A program made the translations under genes and the position numbers. From Rhynochetos jubatus (taxonomy: Eukaryota; Chordata; Aves; Eurypygiformes; Rhynochetidae), in contig CM050690.1 in assembly GCA_027574665.1 (NCBI GenBank), positions 35,868,357 through 35,932,356 on the forward strand: 64,000 bases of DNA, in the 5' to 3' direction. Numbering within the stretch: position 1 is the first letter of the stretch; every line of letters begins with the position of its first letter. The notes below the pieces were generated by a model. It made no database searches. It was not told the DNA's origin and saw only the letters and a list, made by a program, of their open reading frames with translations. Below, one piece after another: positions 1 through 12,699 of the stretch.

Positions 1-297
1 TCCTGCAGGAATGCTGGAGAGGGACAATTTACAAGGGCATTTAGTAATTGGATGAAGGCTTTAAACCGAAAGAGGGTAAATTTTTATTAGATATAAGGAG
101 AAATTTCTTCACAGAATGGCACTGGAACAGGTTGGCCAAAGAAGTTGTGGATGTTCCATCCCTGGAAGTGTTCAAGACCAGGTTAGATGGGGCAACCTGA
201 CCTAGTGGAAGGTGTCACTGCCCATGGCAGGAGGGGTTGGAACTACATGATGTTTGGATATCCCTTCTAACCCAAATCATTTATTGATTTTATGAAG
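1..297 (+). mobile_element. CR1 LINE 3' end, 5'-truncated by window edge
   Basis: The sequence follows the CR1 3' region in order: a segment corresponding to the ORF2 C-terminal tail (words such as GGCTTTAAACCGAAAGAGGG and AAATTTCTTC), then the landmark GGAACAGGTTGGCCAAAGAA, a CATCCCTGGAAGTGTTCAAG block, a CCCATGGCAGGAGGGGTTGG block, and a decayed terminal repeat (TTATTGATTTTATGAAG). It reads on plus. The copy is old: there are small deletions and no open frame. The 5' side continues beyond the window, so full length is unknown. The family call is firm; the subfamily is not determined. Confidence 0.9.
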
Positions 298-1699
298 AAT
301 CAGGTGTAAGCAGTTCATTTGGTAGATGTGTGCTTATTAAAGAACAGATAAGTAATTATGCTAACCATCAGAAGGTTTTGAAATCATGGGGTGTCTTAAA
401 AAGGCTGAAATGGTTTCAAGATGTTAAGTGCATTTCTGGAGAATACATCTCTACATAGCTTTTCTGCAGAAGCATAAAGATCTTAGATACGGTCATTAAA
501 TCCTGGATTCATTAATGTAAATTTTCTAGCCTCAGAAACCAATTACTAAAATATTTTGCCATTTTTCCCTTTATAGCTCTTAATGAAAAAAAGAAAAAAG
601 GTTTCATTTTTGAAAGAATTTCTTGTGCCTGAAAATCTTTGCTTCCTTTGATCCATAAGACATCACTGACAATCTTGCTTTTCCGGTTAATAGGAAATCA
701 CGTTTGATGGATTACTGAGGTTCAGCTAAATAATATTACAATGTTTCCCCCTTAATTTTGTCTTGGAGCAAGAGATTGAAAAGCTACCAGTGTAAACTTA
801 TCAAGTCTGAGTGTGGGCTTTAAAAATTGAATAATAAAATGAAATGCTCTGGCAGGCAGGTGGAAGGATACTGCCTGCAGAACTGTGTTTTCTGATGCCA
901 TCCAGTGAGATAATGAATCCATGTCTATGGAAATTGATTCATTAATATTTCATTGAGTCAGCTTCAGTACAATTCATGAACTGCCCCTAGAAATTCAATA
1001 AGTGAATTCAATGACTTGCAGAGCTTAACAAATCCAGAGCAAAAAGTAAAAATACTAGGACTGGTAATTACTAGTGGAATTTTCTGTGTGAAGTGAGCCT
1101 TGGCAACAGTATTTTGTCAGTGTATTTTGTCTTCAGAAAAACCTGAACACACCAGCTGCAAACCTGCATACACATGTAGACCCAGAGAGGGGTACTAAAG
1201 AAACTTTGAACTGGATAGGGTCCTGAAACAAAAACTTACCTCTTAATGCCTTGGGTTGTATGAAATTAGACCCTGAGCTGGATTTGCATTTTTCAATGGT
1301 AGTTATCTTTATAATGGGCTCTTGCTACATAAAACCTAAGCCTTGGCAGGTGTAATTGCAGAACCCAAAACACAGGTTATGACACAAGCTTCACTGTTCT
1401 ATCTCCATTGGAGAGTCTGTGGGAAAGAAAGTTTAACCCAGCAGCACACAATGAAGCTTGTTATTTTGCTACATTTTGTGTAATCAAAGGATGTGGGGCA
1501 GATGTGAACATTTAAGCCATCTTGGAAGAAAGGATAACTGTTGAACATGGTACATAGCTGAGGTTTTGGGTCAGAAACACATGTGTGCCAGTAGCTCAAT
1601 TCACCATGCAGAATTGGCATCAAAGGGACTGATTAGGAAAAGAGATTCAAATTACCTTGTCGACTAAGTAATTGGTCTTGAGTGTCCCTAAAAAGGACT
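298..1699. other. Unassigned AT-rich DNA
   Basis: I recognise no gene, transposon or tandem repeat here. Short open frames on minus (1399-1623) have random-looking composition and no motif. An octamer-like word, ATTTGCAT, lies near 1281. Confidence 0.5.
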
Positions 1700-2630
1700 G
1701 GATAAATAATTTTATTTTCATTTTGTATCAGTGTCTCCAAGACCATGTCTAACTAACCTGTATTGATGTCTTTTAATTAAACCATGCTTGATATGCTTAT
1801 GCTGCAGTGGTGCATACTGAGTGTGCATGCTAGACATTCCAGATAAAGTAATTATGCTATTTGTCACTGTCATGATTAATGTGTGACAGCTGTTATGACA
1901 GCTGTGCCACTGTTTTGTCACAACACTATGTTCATCCATAACAAAATTAGGTGTCTCACTCGAAGGTACACAGTTGCTGCTATTTCCCTAAGAACTCAAC
2001 AATGAAGAAAACTGAGAAGGAATATTACATGAACTCTGACAAATAACAGAAATGACATCTTTATTTTTTCCTTAAATGATGATATGGCTTGCCTGCATTG
2101 GAAATGCAGATAGCTCACCTTTAGCAAACAAGCTGTCACACACAGCCAATCCACAACTAATCTAACTAACAAGGTCTTTCTGTGTGAAGGGATTGCTTCA
2201 TAATTTGAATTTACCTTGTCAGGCAAGGCTTTAGATGTTATCTAAATTAGCATTGGCTGTAACTTTTCCGTCTGCTAGGGGAGGGGGGGTTGTTGGTAGA
2301 AAAAGCAAAGGTTGTATATAACAGAGTTGGGGAGGCACATCTTCCTCTCCCTTAGTACCCAGTCAGGCAGAGCAAAATAAATAACCTTCTCTTCATTTGC
2401 TCCCACCCTTCTCTCTGACACATGCATACCTCCACTTGTTTTAAGCTAATTGAAATCTAACTCCAAACTGAATCTTAAATTATCTAATTAAATACTGTTA
2501 TTAATGTTACCTAATATTTTTCATATGAAGCCTGGAAGCCTGATTGTAAAAATAATTAAAGAAAGCAATGTGAAGAGGCAGATGGCTAAAAGAAAGCATT
2601 GTTTCATTAGCCTGTAAGTTTTGGTGACAT
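1700..2630. promoter_or_regulatory. Candidate conserved non-coding block with paired MEIS/E-box words
   Basis: The word TGACAGCTGT occurs twice, at 1884-1893 and 1896-1905, separated by two bases. Each copy fuses a MEIS/TGIF-type TGACAG with an E-box CAGCTG. Around it are several homeodomain cores (TAATTA, ATTAAT, TAAGCTAATTG). The block contains no simple repeat or transposon. This is pattern-based inference only; no alignment was available, and chance occurrence in AT-rich DNA is possible. Confidence 0.2.
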
Positions 2631-4267
2631 GCCTATTGTGCATGTTGTTTAAGTACAGAAGAATGTACTTTGGCTTCTGCACTATCAAAGATAAACATGA
2701 ACCTCAGAGTAGGAAAGCACATATCTTGCCAAACGTGCAGATTTATACTAAAAAGAACACATATATTTAAAAGTAGGAAAGACTATTTTTTTTCTTACAA
2801 ATTCATTTGGAAATGATAAAAATATTTTTTAATTTTATCCCATTTTCTCCATAATTTAATTTGAATGAATCACATGGGGAGTATTTTACTATGCTAACCT
2901 ACTCTCAGATGCAAAGAAAGAGTATCTTTGGTGTTAATTATATTTTGTCGCACATCTAGTATAAAAGAAACAAACTCAATTCCTGTTGCTATTAGACATT
3001 TTATGCCAAATACCACAAACACCATGTAGTCCTTTTTACTGCTCAGTACTTACATCTGAGCCAAAGTGGACTGTTTGGGATTACCTGTAAAAATGCATAT
3101 TTATTTATAATTGGTGCAAGTAAATGCATCAATGAATTTCTAATCTGTTTCAAGAAAATATTCAGGACAGAGTCACTTGTTTTCCTTCCAATGGTAATTT
3201 CGAGACTATGCAAAGAATCAGCTTTTATATCTGTTGGAAATATAGATCATCAGTAGATGTATGTAGCCTAGGGGTATATATTCATCTGTTTAATGAATGA
3301 ACTAATAGAACTGTATAAATATAATTTAGATGAGAAAATGATCATGTTAAAATCTCTGAATTTTTAAATATTTTCTTCCTTATTTTTGGAAACATATGTG
3401 AGATCATTGTAATGTATTATTTGCATCACTGGTCATCCATACAGTGGAATATGATGTCTACTCAGTACAGGTAAAGAAATTTACTTTAAAAACTAAACCA
3501 CAAACTGTTGGATAATCCTAGATTCATATACTTTATATTTTAATATTTTTAAAAAGCTACATCTAAACTCACATAAGGAAAAGTGTCCTAATATTTAATA
3601 CAGAGTCATTACAGCTTAGCCTAAAAAGTATCTAGATAACAGGTTTGTGTAATTTTTGTAAGAAGACAGGACTCCGGATACTGCATAGATAGGACCTGTC
3701 TTATAGTTTTTCTTATTATTAGTTGAGATCTAAGCGAAAATACACAAATTCCTGTATTGATTGTCGCAGCAGTAATTGTGGCTGTGGTGAGGAAGAAACT
3801 GTTCTGATGAGTATCAGTCTGGACAACCCAATATTTTAGATTAGCATAATTTAAAACTAAAACTCACCCCCCTCCCCTTTTCCCTATAAATGCAGAATGT
3901 TTACAGTGGCAAAGAAGACCTCCAAAACTGTTCAGTGATATTTAAAAATGTAGTAGAATACTCTTTGACAGAAAACACTTTTCACAATAAAAACATCCAA
4001 CTTTAAATACCAAACATACCCTGAAGTAAAGCCAGGCTAAGCACCACATTTATGGAGTGCATAAAGTACTTTTTATTTCCATTTACCTAGTGAACAGATT
4101 ATTTTTTGAATTTTATTTCCTGTAACAATCTAAAGGAAACAATTTTTCCTTTAATTTTCCTTCAACTCTTTCCTTTTATTTCTCTGTAAGTCTGGCTTGG
4201 AAATTCTATTTTTACATGAGAATTGCCAACCTTATTTTGATGGCAAAGAGTGGTTTTACACTTTTTG
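2631..4267. other. Unassigned AT-rich DNA
   Basis: Very AT-rich, with many short A and T runs, stop codons in all frames and no repeat family that I recognise. Confidence 0.5.
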
Positions 4268-4284
4268 AAAAAAAAAAAAAAAAA
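4268..4284 (+). repeat. A17 homopolymer
   Basis: An uninterrupted run of 17 A. No retrocopy or LINE is visible just upstream on plus, so it is treated as a simple repeat and not as a tail. Confidence 0.85.
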
Positions 4285-7200
4285 TCAAGATCTTTCTAAA
4301 TTACTCTGTGTTGAAATCTCAGTACTCTTGCAAGAGTGTGTCCTGATCTTGTTCCAAAGTGATACAGTAAACTGTGTTCTTTCTGAATACTTCTGTATAC
4401 TTCTAACTTTTTCAGAGTTTCTGTGATGTCTATGTGTGAAGAAACTAGACTGTATGTAAGAGAAATAAAATACTTCTGTATGGATAGTGCTGAGTAACAT
4501 ACTACCTCCTCAGATTCAGTAGTAGTTTTTAGGATGTACTGCAGTGGCAGTAAGAGTAGCATACGGTATGTCTTTGTATTGCTCCACCTATTGTCTGCCT
4601 GTAATTTATGAAGCATGTTTGCAGCACGTATGCAACCTCTACAGAAAGATCTGTTGGAAATACGATCTTGATCAACCTCCTCAACAAACGCATTTAAAAC
4701 ATTACTTGTAATGAAGGTTATATGTAGAAACCTCTGCAATGGTGTCCGCAGGCACATATAGGGGAACAAAGAATATGAACCTTAATTACTGCCTGTTTCA
4801 GAGCTCTCTGCTTGTATGAAGGGACTTTGAAAGCTTCACTGCCAATTGCTGATTACATTCAACTTACCTGTGTGATCCTGTCACAAAGGCAGAAGGGTAA
4901 ACACGGACACACTGTGTTTCGAGGAGGTAATGTATTTGTATAAGATGAGTCAACCATTGCAGTACAGGACCCATTTTTAGTGACATTTTAAAGTAACATT
5001 CTTCTTTTATATTTTGTCAGTGTTTTCATATGTGCGTGCTACAAAGGTTTGCAGATCCAGACTTCTGCTGACATTTGTGGCTCTTCCATTTCAAAAGTTG
5101 ATTGTCCTTTGAATCACCCTGTTATTATTACGTGTGTGAAACGAATGTAGTGTCCTACTTATCTTTAGAGTGAAACGGAGCAGAAGGTACAGCGTTAGCA
5201 GACGGAGCTCTCTGAACACACAGCCTGACAGCGTCAGGATTGCTGTCTGGGTCTGACAAAGTGGAAAAAGATTTTACGTGCTATATGACCTATGTATTGT
5301 TTCCTATACACATCAGGAAGACTCCGCCTGTATGACTATCGAGGATGAGGTAAGGGATGTGGTGTGATTATTTTCTAACTTACAGTGTTGTCTGCATTTT
5401 CTGTGTGCTATGTACCTCAAAAAGGAAATTAAAAGATAGCTCTTTCCTCAGAGGAGCCCAGCACTGTTGGTCTTCTCCCCATTGCTTGTCATCTTCAGCC
5501 AGTACAGAGCAAGGACACCCGACCATGTTAGAGTGAGCTGTTTTTCTGAAGTATGGTGCGCGGCTAATGTGCTCACCCTTTTGGGACACAAAACCAGTCA
5601 GAGAAAAAAACCCAAACAAAACCAAACATGGTTTGCTTGGGAACACAGCATCAATTGTCAGAAAAGTATATTAACAACAGCTGAGGCTACACAACATGGC
5701 AGAACGGACCCAGATGATCTCGTATACTAAACCTCTAGTGCTAAGCTTGAAATCTATAGTGGTAGTTTCCATCTAATCCACAGAAGGGACTAGAGAAATT
5801 CTAAAAAATTACAAGCATGTGATAAAAATTAAGAGCTTATGCTTCTGTAATGAGTACTGAAAAAAGTATGGTATCAATCCCAGAAGTAAAAGGCTTTACT
5901 GGTACAGAATATCTACTGATAAACTGGTGAGGTTTGATAATCACATGTCTGATGATGACAGGGAAATTAGAGACAGCAGACTGAAAACATGAGGGACATT
6001 AAAAAATACTTGCAGGTGACCTTACAGATATTAAAAAAGCAATGATGCATCCCATTTTGGGTCAGTTGTGTAGGAGCAAGAGAGTAGAATAGGAATGCAT
6101 TTAATAGGAGGACAATATGTATAGACTATATTTAACTAGTAAAATTCTAAGTCTAGAGAGGAGGTGTGAGAGAATGTGAAATTTAACCAGTGATTAGAAA
6201 GAGCTTCTAAATATCTCTGTGTTTAGTAGTTTACAGTGTTATAAAGTAAAGCAAAAAATCAGAAAAAAACCCAGACACATATATTTTGATCATTTCATAA
6301 ACTGCAAATGGAGAAAAAACCCGAACAAAAATAATTAATTTTCCCTTATTTCTCCTTGCTTTAGTTTGCATATAGTCCTAGACATCTGGAAGACTGATAA
6401 CATGCAGTGTCTGTTGTTCAGACAAACTTAGAAAAACATCCATAAACCAAACTAGAAAGACTCTTCTTCTTGGGTGACCAAGTAAATTAGCTTCTATGAA
6501 TTCTTCAGCTCTGGAATGAAATTGATTTTAACATGCAAACACCAACTTTGATTATTGGATGAAGATTACTAACATTTCTTAAATAATATAGGTTAGTCTG
6601 ACCTCTGCAAGTAGATTGTAACTGGTAAATCCATTTTACCATCTGGCTAAATGTAAACAAAATAATAAGATTTAATTATTTACTGTATGGGGCAGATAAC
6701 CAGTTTTTGCATAAAAATCATAACCCAAAACAAGAGTCTTGTTTATTTGCAGGCTATAACAAAGCTACTAATAAAACCACATTTTATCTCATCAGATGAG
6801 TCTATAGCTTAGGTATTACTTTCATGAGTTCAGACAAGATAAATAGGCTTATATCTCATACTGCATGCCCTTCATGTAGAGAACACTAATGTTTTAGGTT
6901 GGCTGGTAGGGTAAATGAGACCATAAGTGATTGCGACTTTCTCTGCGCAACAAGCTCAGAACAGACCAAGGAGTAGAGGTACATACCGTGTATTTTTTTC
7001 TTGGTGATCATGGGAAATGGCAGCTATGGAGGGAGGCCCTTAGCAAGCTTGTCACAGCATATTGATCATGCAGAGAAGGAAACACATACTCATGCCTGAG
7101 ATTATTAATGGGGAAAAAAACTGTTTCCTGACCTTACACCTGCTTGAAGTTTTGCTGTATGGAAGTTCTGAAGACTCAGAATATCTCTTGTTAAGCTCAG

Positions 7201-8445
7201 AGAAAGTGTGTGGGTGTCTCTTTTTTTGTTTCTAATGGAGATATTTTTCCTTTAAACTTCAGCCAGTGTTGGGTTAGTTTTCTAGGCTATGACAAAATCT
7301 GAGGATTCAAATACAGTGACCTTCCCCATGATCATATTGACTGCCTGTTCCTGCTCTGGTGATTAAACATGGAGATTTCCTGTCAATGTTGTCTTTGCCT
7401 ATGTACTACTGCAGACAGAAATGCTAATTATTCTCAGATAGTTCACTCGTGAAGAGACAGCCTTATACTGTTACCTTGAGACTTGAACTCTAAGAAGCAA
7501 GGTCACCATTGAGTATGCCGAGTCAGTTCCCAAGGTCGATAAACATGTACTAGAAGCAAATCTAAACATTTTCCAGTTTTATATATAGTACTAGATGTGT
7601 CTCCTCCTTGAAGACTGTAGTTCTGCTGTTTTACTCCACTCCAGGTTTTCATTTCTCTTTTAATTTTTAAAAAATATAGCAGCTGAAGTCACGCTAGCTT
7701 TGTATAGTATGCTCACATTTTCTCACTTTCATCAAGTTGTTATGTAAGTTAAGGTCTGATCTTGTGAATATGAATCTGCTAGTCTTTTATGCTGTACTTA
7801 GTTCTGAAAAGCAAGGCATGTTTGACCCAGACAAAAAGTATCATCACCTTTCTAGTACCTCATCAAGATCTACTTCCATGACACAGTATTACACTATGTA
7901 GATGTACTCTGAGTGATTGGAAAAGAAAATGAAAGAAGGGAGGGAACCAAAAAAGTTAAGGAATTTATTTATTTAATGAATTATTTCTTTATTTTTCAAA
8001 AACTTCTCAACATTTTAATAGGCCAGGATTCTGCCTTTTATCTTCTATTATTACATGCATCTTCTGGTCTTGATCTGACTTAGTTACAGGTGGAAGTCAG
8101 ATACATAAAAATATATCAATTATTATCTTCATTTTACTACACTAGTAGATAATGCAGCATATCCAATGTCTTTATATTTTCTCACATTCTGTTACATATT
8201 GAACAGACATTTGATAAGCACTGGCTGTGAGATGACCTGACATATCTTAGCTGAAAAGAACACAAATAACTTTCTGCAGGGACATAACACATAATACCCT
8301 TGCTGGCCTTTCTCTAGTTACCAGGTTTTGAAAGACAATGTTCAGTGAAACTCAGAACATGCACAGTAATATCTAGGATTTAGTACTCCTGTAAAACTGT
8401 GAAAGTAAGTTCCTTTTAAGGTTAGTTCTCATTTTTTAAGAAATA
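4285..8445. other. Unassigned DNA, including a 157-codon open frame on minus
   Basis: The longest non-transposon open frame of the window runs on minus at 4296-4769 (157 codons from its first Met). It has no recognisable domain, signal peptide or membrane segment, and nothing similar stands next to it. By my rough estimate, frames of this length are expected only occasionally by chance in DNA of this composition, so it is noted but not called a gene. A somewhat less AT-rich patch at about 5420-5720 carries a poly(A)-CCAAAC style tract near 5606-5630 and overlapping open frames on both strands; it could be an old repeat that I cannot name. The rest shows nothing. Confidence 0.4.
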
Positions 8446-8530
8446 GTGTGTATACACATATAGATGTAAATGCATGTGTGTATGTGTAGATATATATATA
8501 TATGCACTATTCTATGTATATACATATCCG
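8446..8530. repeat. Imperfect (TG/TA)n microsatellite
   Basis: Alternating purine-pyrimidine DNA with a perfect TA core at 8490-8503, flanked by GTGTATACACATA, TGCATGTGTGTATGTG and TGTATATACATAT words. These are self-complementary and able to form hairpins. Confidence 0.85.
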
Positions 8531-10151
8531 TGTCTACTTCTATCTATCCATCTTATGCATATAAAGACAATATATAGATAATTTAAAATAACTTGTTTGC
8601 AATATGAATAGAGACTACAAAAAAGACTGTGAATCGGGTAAACAATGTAACAATTTATTTATCAGAGTAAAAGGTATTTTTCTCTTCTGTACTCATGCAA
8701 CACTCCTTGTGTAAAGCCAAAGGAGCACACGAGGCACCTATTAAAGTGTGTCTGGATTTCCACAAGGAACAGATCTTATTTTAGGGCAGGAAGTGGTAAA
8801 GGTGACACAATATCTTAAGCTGTAAACTAATCTATTTTATAAATGTTAAAGATTTTGGAAGAGCAAGATCAAACCTACAGTCTCTGAATAGTTCAGAACA
8901 ACCACACATGTCAATATTTAAGCCCATCTGAGTTTGCATGTGATTTCCAAAATAATAACCAAAGCCTAAGTACCACCGCCATTAATTCTGTTCCAAATTA
9001 AATATCAGTTCTATTATTGCTATTGATAAATCAATCATTCTCTACAGAATTTCTGGTTGTGATAAGCTGTGATACCCCAATGAGTGCCAATGAAGAGCAA
9101 GTATAACACTCTTACATGATTGTTGCTTTCATATGTAGTTGACAGTACCCATATATTTTCAGACCTATGAATCTAGCAGTTTTTTTCCTAAACACAGCAG
9201 TATAAGATATCCAGCTGTAAACATTCCCCATTTTTGTAAATGTGAACAAATTTTTTTTCATTGTATTTTGCAATACCTTTTCCCTCTCCACCAAAACCAT
9301 GAAGAATATTACTTCCTGTGAACTAACCTTTGTGTAACAGGAGTGGGTTTTGTCACACTGGGGGTTTTTTGTACTTCCTTCCAGTGGTCAGACTATGTGG
9401 CTTCATCCCAACCTGCTGGGGTGCTTTGTCAAAGGCTGCCAGTCAGAAAGTGGTGTCAGTCAAATCTAAGTCAATGTCAGGACTGTTATGCAACAGTTGC
9501 TTCCAAGTTTTGCTTTAATATCTGGGGTTTGTGTTACTGATATTAAATAAAAATTCTTTGCAATGAATTTTAAATGAAGGAAAAGCTCTCACCAGAGATT
9601 TGTTAAAAGCAGGCTAACAGTTGTTCTCTTTTTTTTCCCCTCCTTTTTAGTAGAAGGGCTTTAAATTATATATTAACCAAAAAGGTAAACAGAATAAAAT
9701 GGGCAATTAAATATTAATGGAAGATGTAGTGGAATTGTCCTGCGCAGCACTTAAAATGGCCTGAATGATTGAGCTGTGAATTGCTCTCCCTTAGGTATTG
9801 AAAAATTCATCAGCACTATTTAATAAATGTTCGTATTCGTAGCCACTCATGTTTACACTACAGCACTTCCAGGAGAGTGCTTACTAAAGAAAACATTTTA
9901 ATGGAAGGTGAACTTTCCTGTACAGTAAGTCACCTTAAATTATACAGACTATGTGGCAGAGGAGACAGAGAAATCTCTGAACTGACAAATGAGAAGTCTG
10001 TGTAACTTAAGATCATCTTTTCTTAAAGAGAACTGCCCATGGATTGTAAAGGGCTTTCTGAATCCAAACCTATTTTGAAGCTTTTAAATATTAATTTTGT
10101 TTGCATTTTAAAAATATTTAACCTTCACTACCATGTGAAATTGTCCTCCAC
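8531..10151. other. Unassigned DNA with one possible conserved block near 9640-9900
   Basis: Two overlapping plus frames at 9330-9540 have no recognisable motif. A pyrimidine tract ending in AG at about 9625-9650 resembles a splice acceptor, but the DNA after it opens with a stop in that phase. The 9690-9890 stretch is free of simple repeats and rich in TTAAAT and ATTAAT words; it is a weak regulatory candidate. No gene is supported. Confidence 0.4.
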
Positions 10152-10339
10152 ACAGGAACAGGTTGCCGAGAGAAGCTGTGGATGCCCCATCCCTGGACGT
10201 GTTCCAGGCCAGGCTGGATGAGGCTTTGGGCAGCCTGGTCTAGTGGAGGGTGTCCCTGCCCGTGGCAAGGGGGCGTGGAACTAAATGATCTTTAAAGTCC
10301 CTTCCAACCCAAACCATTCTATGATTCTGTCTATGATGA
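10152..10339 (+). mobile_element. CR1 LINE 3' end fragment (about 190 bp)
   Basis: Starts at GGAACAGGTTGCCGAGAGAA and runs through the conserved CR1 3' block (GATGCCCCATCCCTGGACGT, GGCAGCCTGGTCTAGTGGAG, CCCTTCCAACCCAAACCATT) into a preserved terminal repeat (ATTCTATGATTCTGTCTATG). Sequence quality is better than in the 1-297 copy, which suggests a younger insertion. It holds only the 3' UTR and a few codons of the tail. Short minus-strand frames across it (10240-10551) are antisense shadows. Confidence 0.95.
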
Positions 10340-11931
10340 CCTGGGCTAAGGACGTGATTATTACTGCAAAGACACCTGCCTGTTCTAGAGGAAAGGAAAG
10401 AGTGACAAAACAAAACTTGCATCCCAGATGAATCAAATGTTGAAATAGTTCTTCTCCAGGTGACACTCTGTTGACTAAATTTGCATATGTGGCATATTAA
10501 TGCTATTAAAATGTTCATTAGTGAATTTACTGGTTTAATTAATGAATTCACACCAAAACCTTTGAAAAATAAACCATAACAACAAAAAAATCCTGAACCT
10601 TAGTGTATTAATATGGAAACTAGTGAGGTCATAAGTATGTCTGTGCTTTATATGAGGATTTTTTGCCTAGATGTGACTACCCCAGGCTGCAGGCAGCACT
10701 TCGCTGTTAGTCACCCACCCCCCCCCCAAATTCTCCCATTGCTCCTGCACGCCAGGCATGGTGGGGAAGAAAGCAACACAGTTTGTTTACTGGAGGGCTA
10801 TGGGGGACATGCTCTCAGCAATGCATTGACTGTGGCACAGTCTGCCTTTGTGTTAGTGTTCTGCTCCAAGGGGTGGGCTTTTGAACTTCTGCTGCATTTG
10901 CCATTTCTCTCATCAGTGCCCTGAAGTCTGCAGCTTAGGGGAATGGTGGGACTGGCCATAGCTACTGTTCAGATGCAGCATTAGCTGCAGAGCAGTGTGA
11001 TCTTTATCTGTCTTGTTACAAACCCAGCAGAGCTCCCTTCTGACCTCCATGACTCTCCGATTCTGCCCTAAGTCTCCTCACAAAAAGCATGATATTCTGT
11101 GACAGTTCAGTTTGGTGCACTCCGGCTGCTCTTGACACAAGCCAGGGAAGTTGTGACTGAAATATTTTGCACCAAGTGAAGTTGTCTGGATTGTGCTGTG
11201 CAGGTTCACACAGTAGCTAAGGACTTGTGTTGTCAGAGGGATGGTGTCTAGAATAAGGTAGTGGTTCCTGTTAGAATAATTTGGATTGCTTCTACTGAAG
11301 TGACGTGGTGGAAGTTGACTATGCTTCTAACAAAAGATGCACTGGATGACATGGGTCTGCTGAATATTTTCTGAAGAGAGCTACTACACTGAAGGTTAAC
11401 ATGGCTGGAGGCAAGATTTGACTCAATTGCTATGCTGTGAGGGAACTAAGTAGACCAGAAAGTAATTTTCTCCCGCTTTCTCTAGAATGTGCTTTTCTCT
11501 GGAAGTCAAACTCAGCCTTTCAAAATTCAGACTTGGTTTCCATGAAGCATTTCCCGGAGGCTAGGAGCCTATTTGCAAAGATGCAGTAGCAACACTTGCC
11601 ACAAAACAAGGATACTCTAATTACATTGTAATGATGAAAGGATAAACTTAGCTCAAAGAGCTACCCAGTGGAGCTGCATCAGACAAACCAGGTCTAAGAA
11701 ATCCCATCTCTCTCTGTTGCTGTCATAGGAAGTTATGCATGCACAAGCAAAGAAGCACATGATGGTTTCAACCATTGCATGAAATGAGAGTAGTGGTTGA
11801 AAATGTTTAAAAACTTGAGAAAAACCTATTTATTATTTTCTCTTCTTGTAACTGACTTCCTAAAATGAAGGGTGTTTAAAAACTGTGCGCATAGAAACTT
11901 TTCAAATAATTCAGATTAGTGTATAACTGCT
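10340..11931. other. Unassigned DNA with a GC-richer patch at 10675-10940
   Basis: The patch at 10675-10940 is less AT-rich than its surroundings and includes C10 at 10718-10727. A 103-codon plus frame (10613-10924) crosses it but shows no family features. The rest has no recognisable element. Confidence 0.4.
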
Positions 11932-12699
11932 TGTCATGGTTTAACCCCAGCTAGCAATTACGTACCACAGGGTCACTCCCTCACTTCCCCCCCTCCTCCA
12001 GCAGAGGAGAAGAATTGGAAAAAAAGACAAGGTACCTCATGGATTGAGATAAGAACAATTTTATAATTGAATTTACATTAATATTATAGTGATAGTAATA
12101 ATATTAGCAATACTACTGATGACATGTAATGAAAATAAACCAAATTATACAGTTGATCCCTACCCACTGACTGATACACAGCCAGGTCCCAAGTAGTAAG
12201 AATCAGGGCCAGAGAGCCTGAGAGCCACAGCCCAAGAGCAATCACAGCAGAGTCTGAGTGAGCCCCAAGAGTGAGAGCACAACAGGGAAAGACAACTGAC
12301 TCACCAACTTATTAACAAATGCATGAACAAATGAGCTAAATGAGCAAGCAAGCTAACAAACAAGTGAGCTAGCAAACAGGCTAGTGAGCTAGAACCCCGC
12401 CACCCACTCCAAGCCGATACACTGGGCATGACATGCTATAGAATGAAATACCCCTTTGGTTAGTTTGGGTCAGCTGTCTGAACTGTGTCCCTCCTGCCCC
12501 CCACTACTTATAGTGAGGAAGTTGGGAATCCAGGTGCAGTATCAGAAGCTGAAAAAGTCTTTGAATCAGTGCAAGCACTCCTTAGCACCAACTAAAACCC
12601 AACAGTGTTATGAGTACTGTCCTCAGGACAAATCCGAAACATAGTCTCACACCAGTTACTGTGAAGAAACTTAACTCTGTCCTGACTAAAACCAGAACA
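11932..12699 (+). mobile_element. Solo LTR of an avian endogenous retrovirus (ERVL-like)
   Basis: It begins TGTCATGGTTTAACCCCAGC and ends AAAACCAGAACA, giving the TG...CA ends of a retroviral LTR over 768 bp. Inside are the AT-rich part (12055-12150), the segment ATACCCCTTTGG near 12448 and the final block AACTAAAACCCAACAGTG. Flanks CTGCT (11927-11931) and TTGCT (12700-12704) could be a decayed 5-bp target duplication with one mismatch. No gag, pol or env sequence flanks it, so it is a recombined solo LTR. The minus LTR at 58933-59509 is a close relative. The ERVL assignment is from memory of family ends and is less certain than the LTR call. Plus is the strand on which it begins TGTC; the transcriptional direction was not proven. 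Confidence 0.8.
12305..12392 (+). repeat. Degenerate short direct repeats inside the LTR
   Basis: Repeated variants of AACAAATGAGCTA, AAGCAAGCTAAC, AACAAGTGAGCTAG and AACAGGCTAGTGAGCTAG follow each other for about 85 bp. They look like a local expansion of an 8-14 bp unit within the LTR. The sister LTR on minus has only a shorter equivalent (ACAAATG..., GAGCTAATGA, GAGCTAGACC). Confidence 0.6.
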
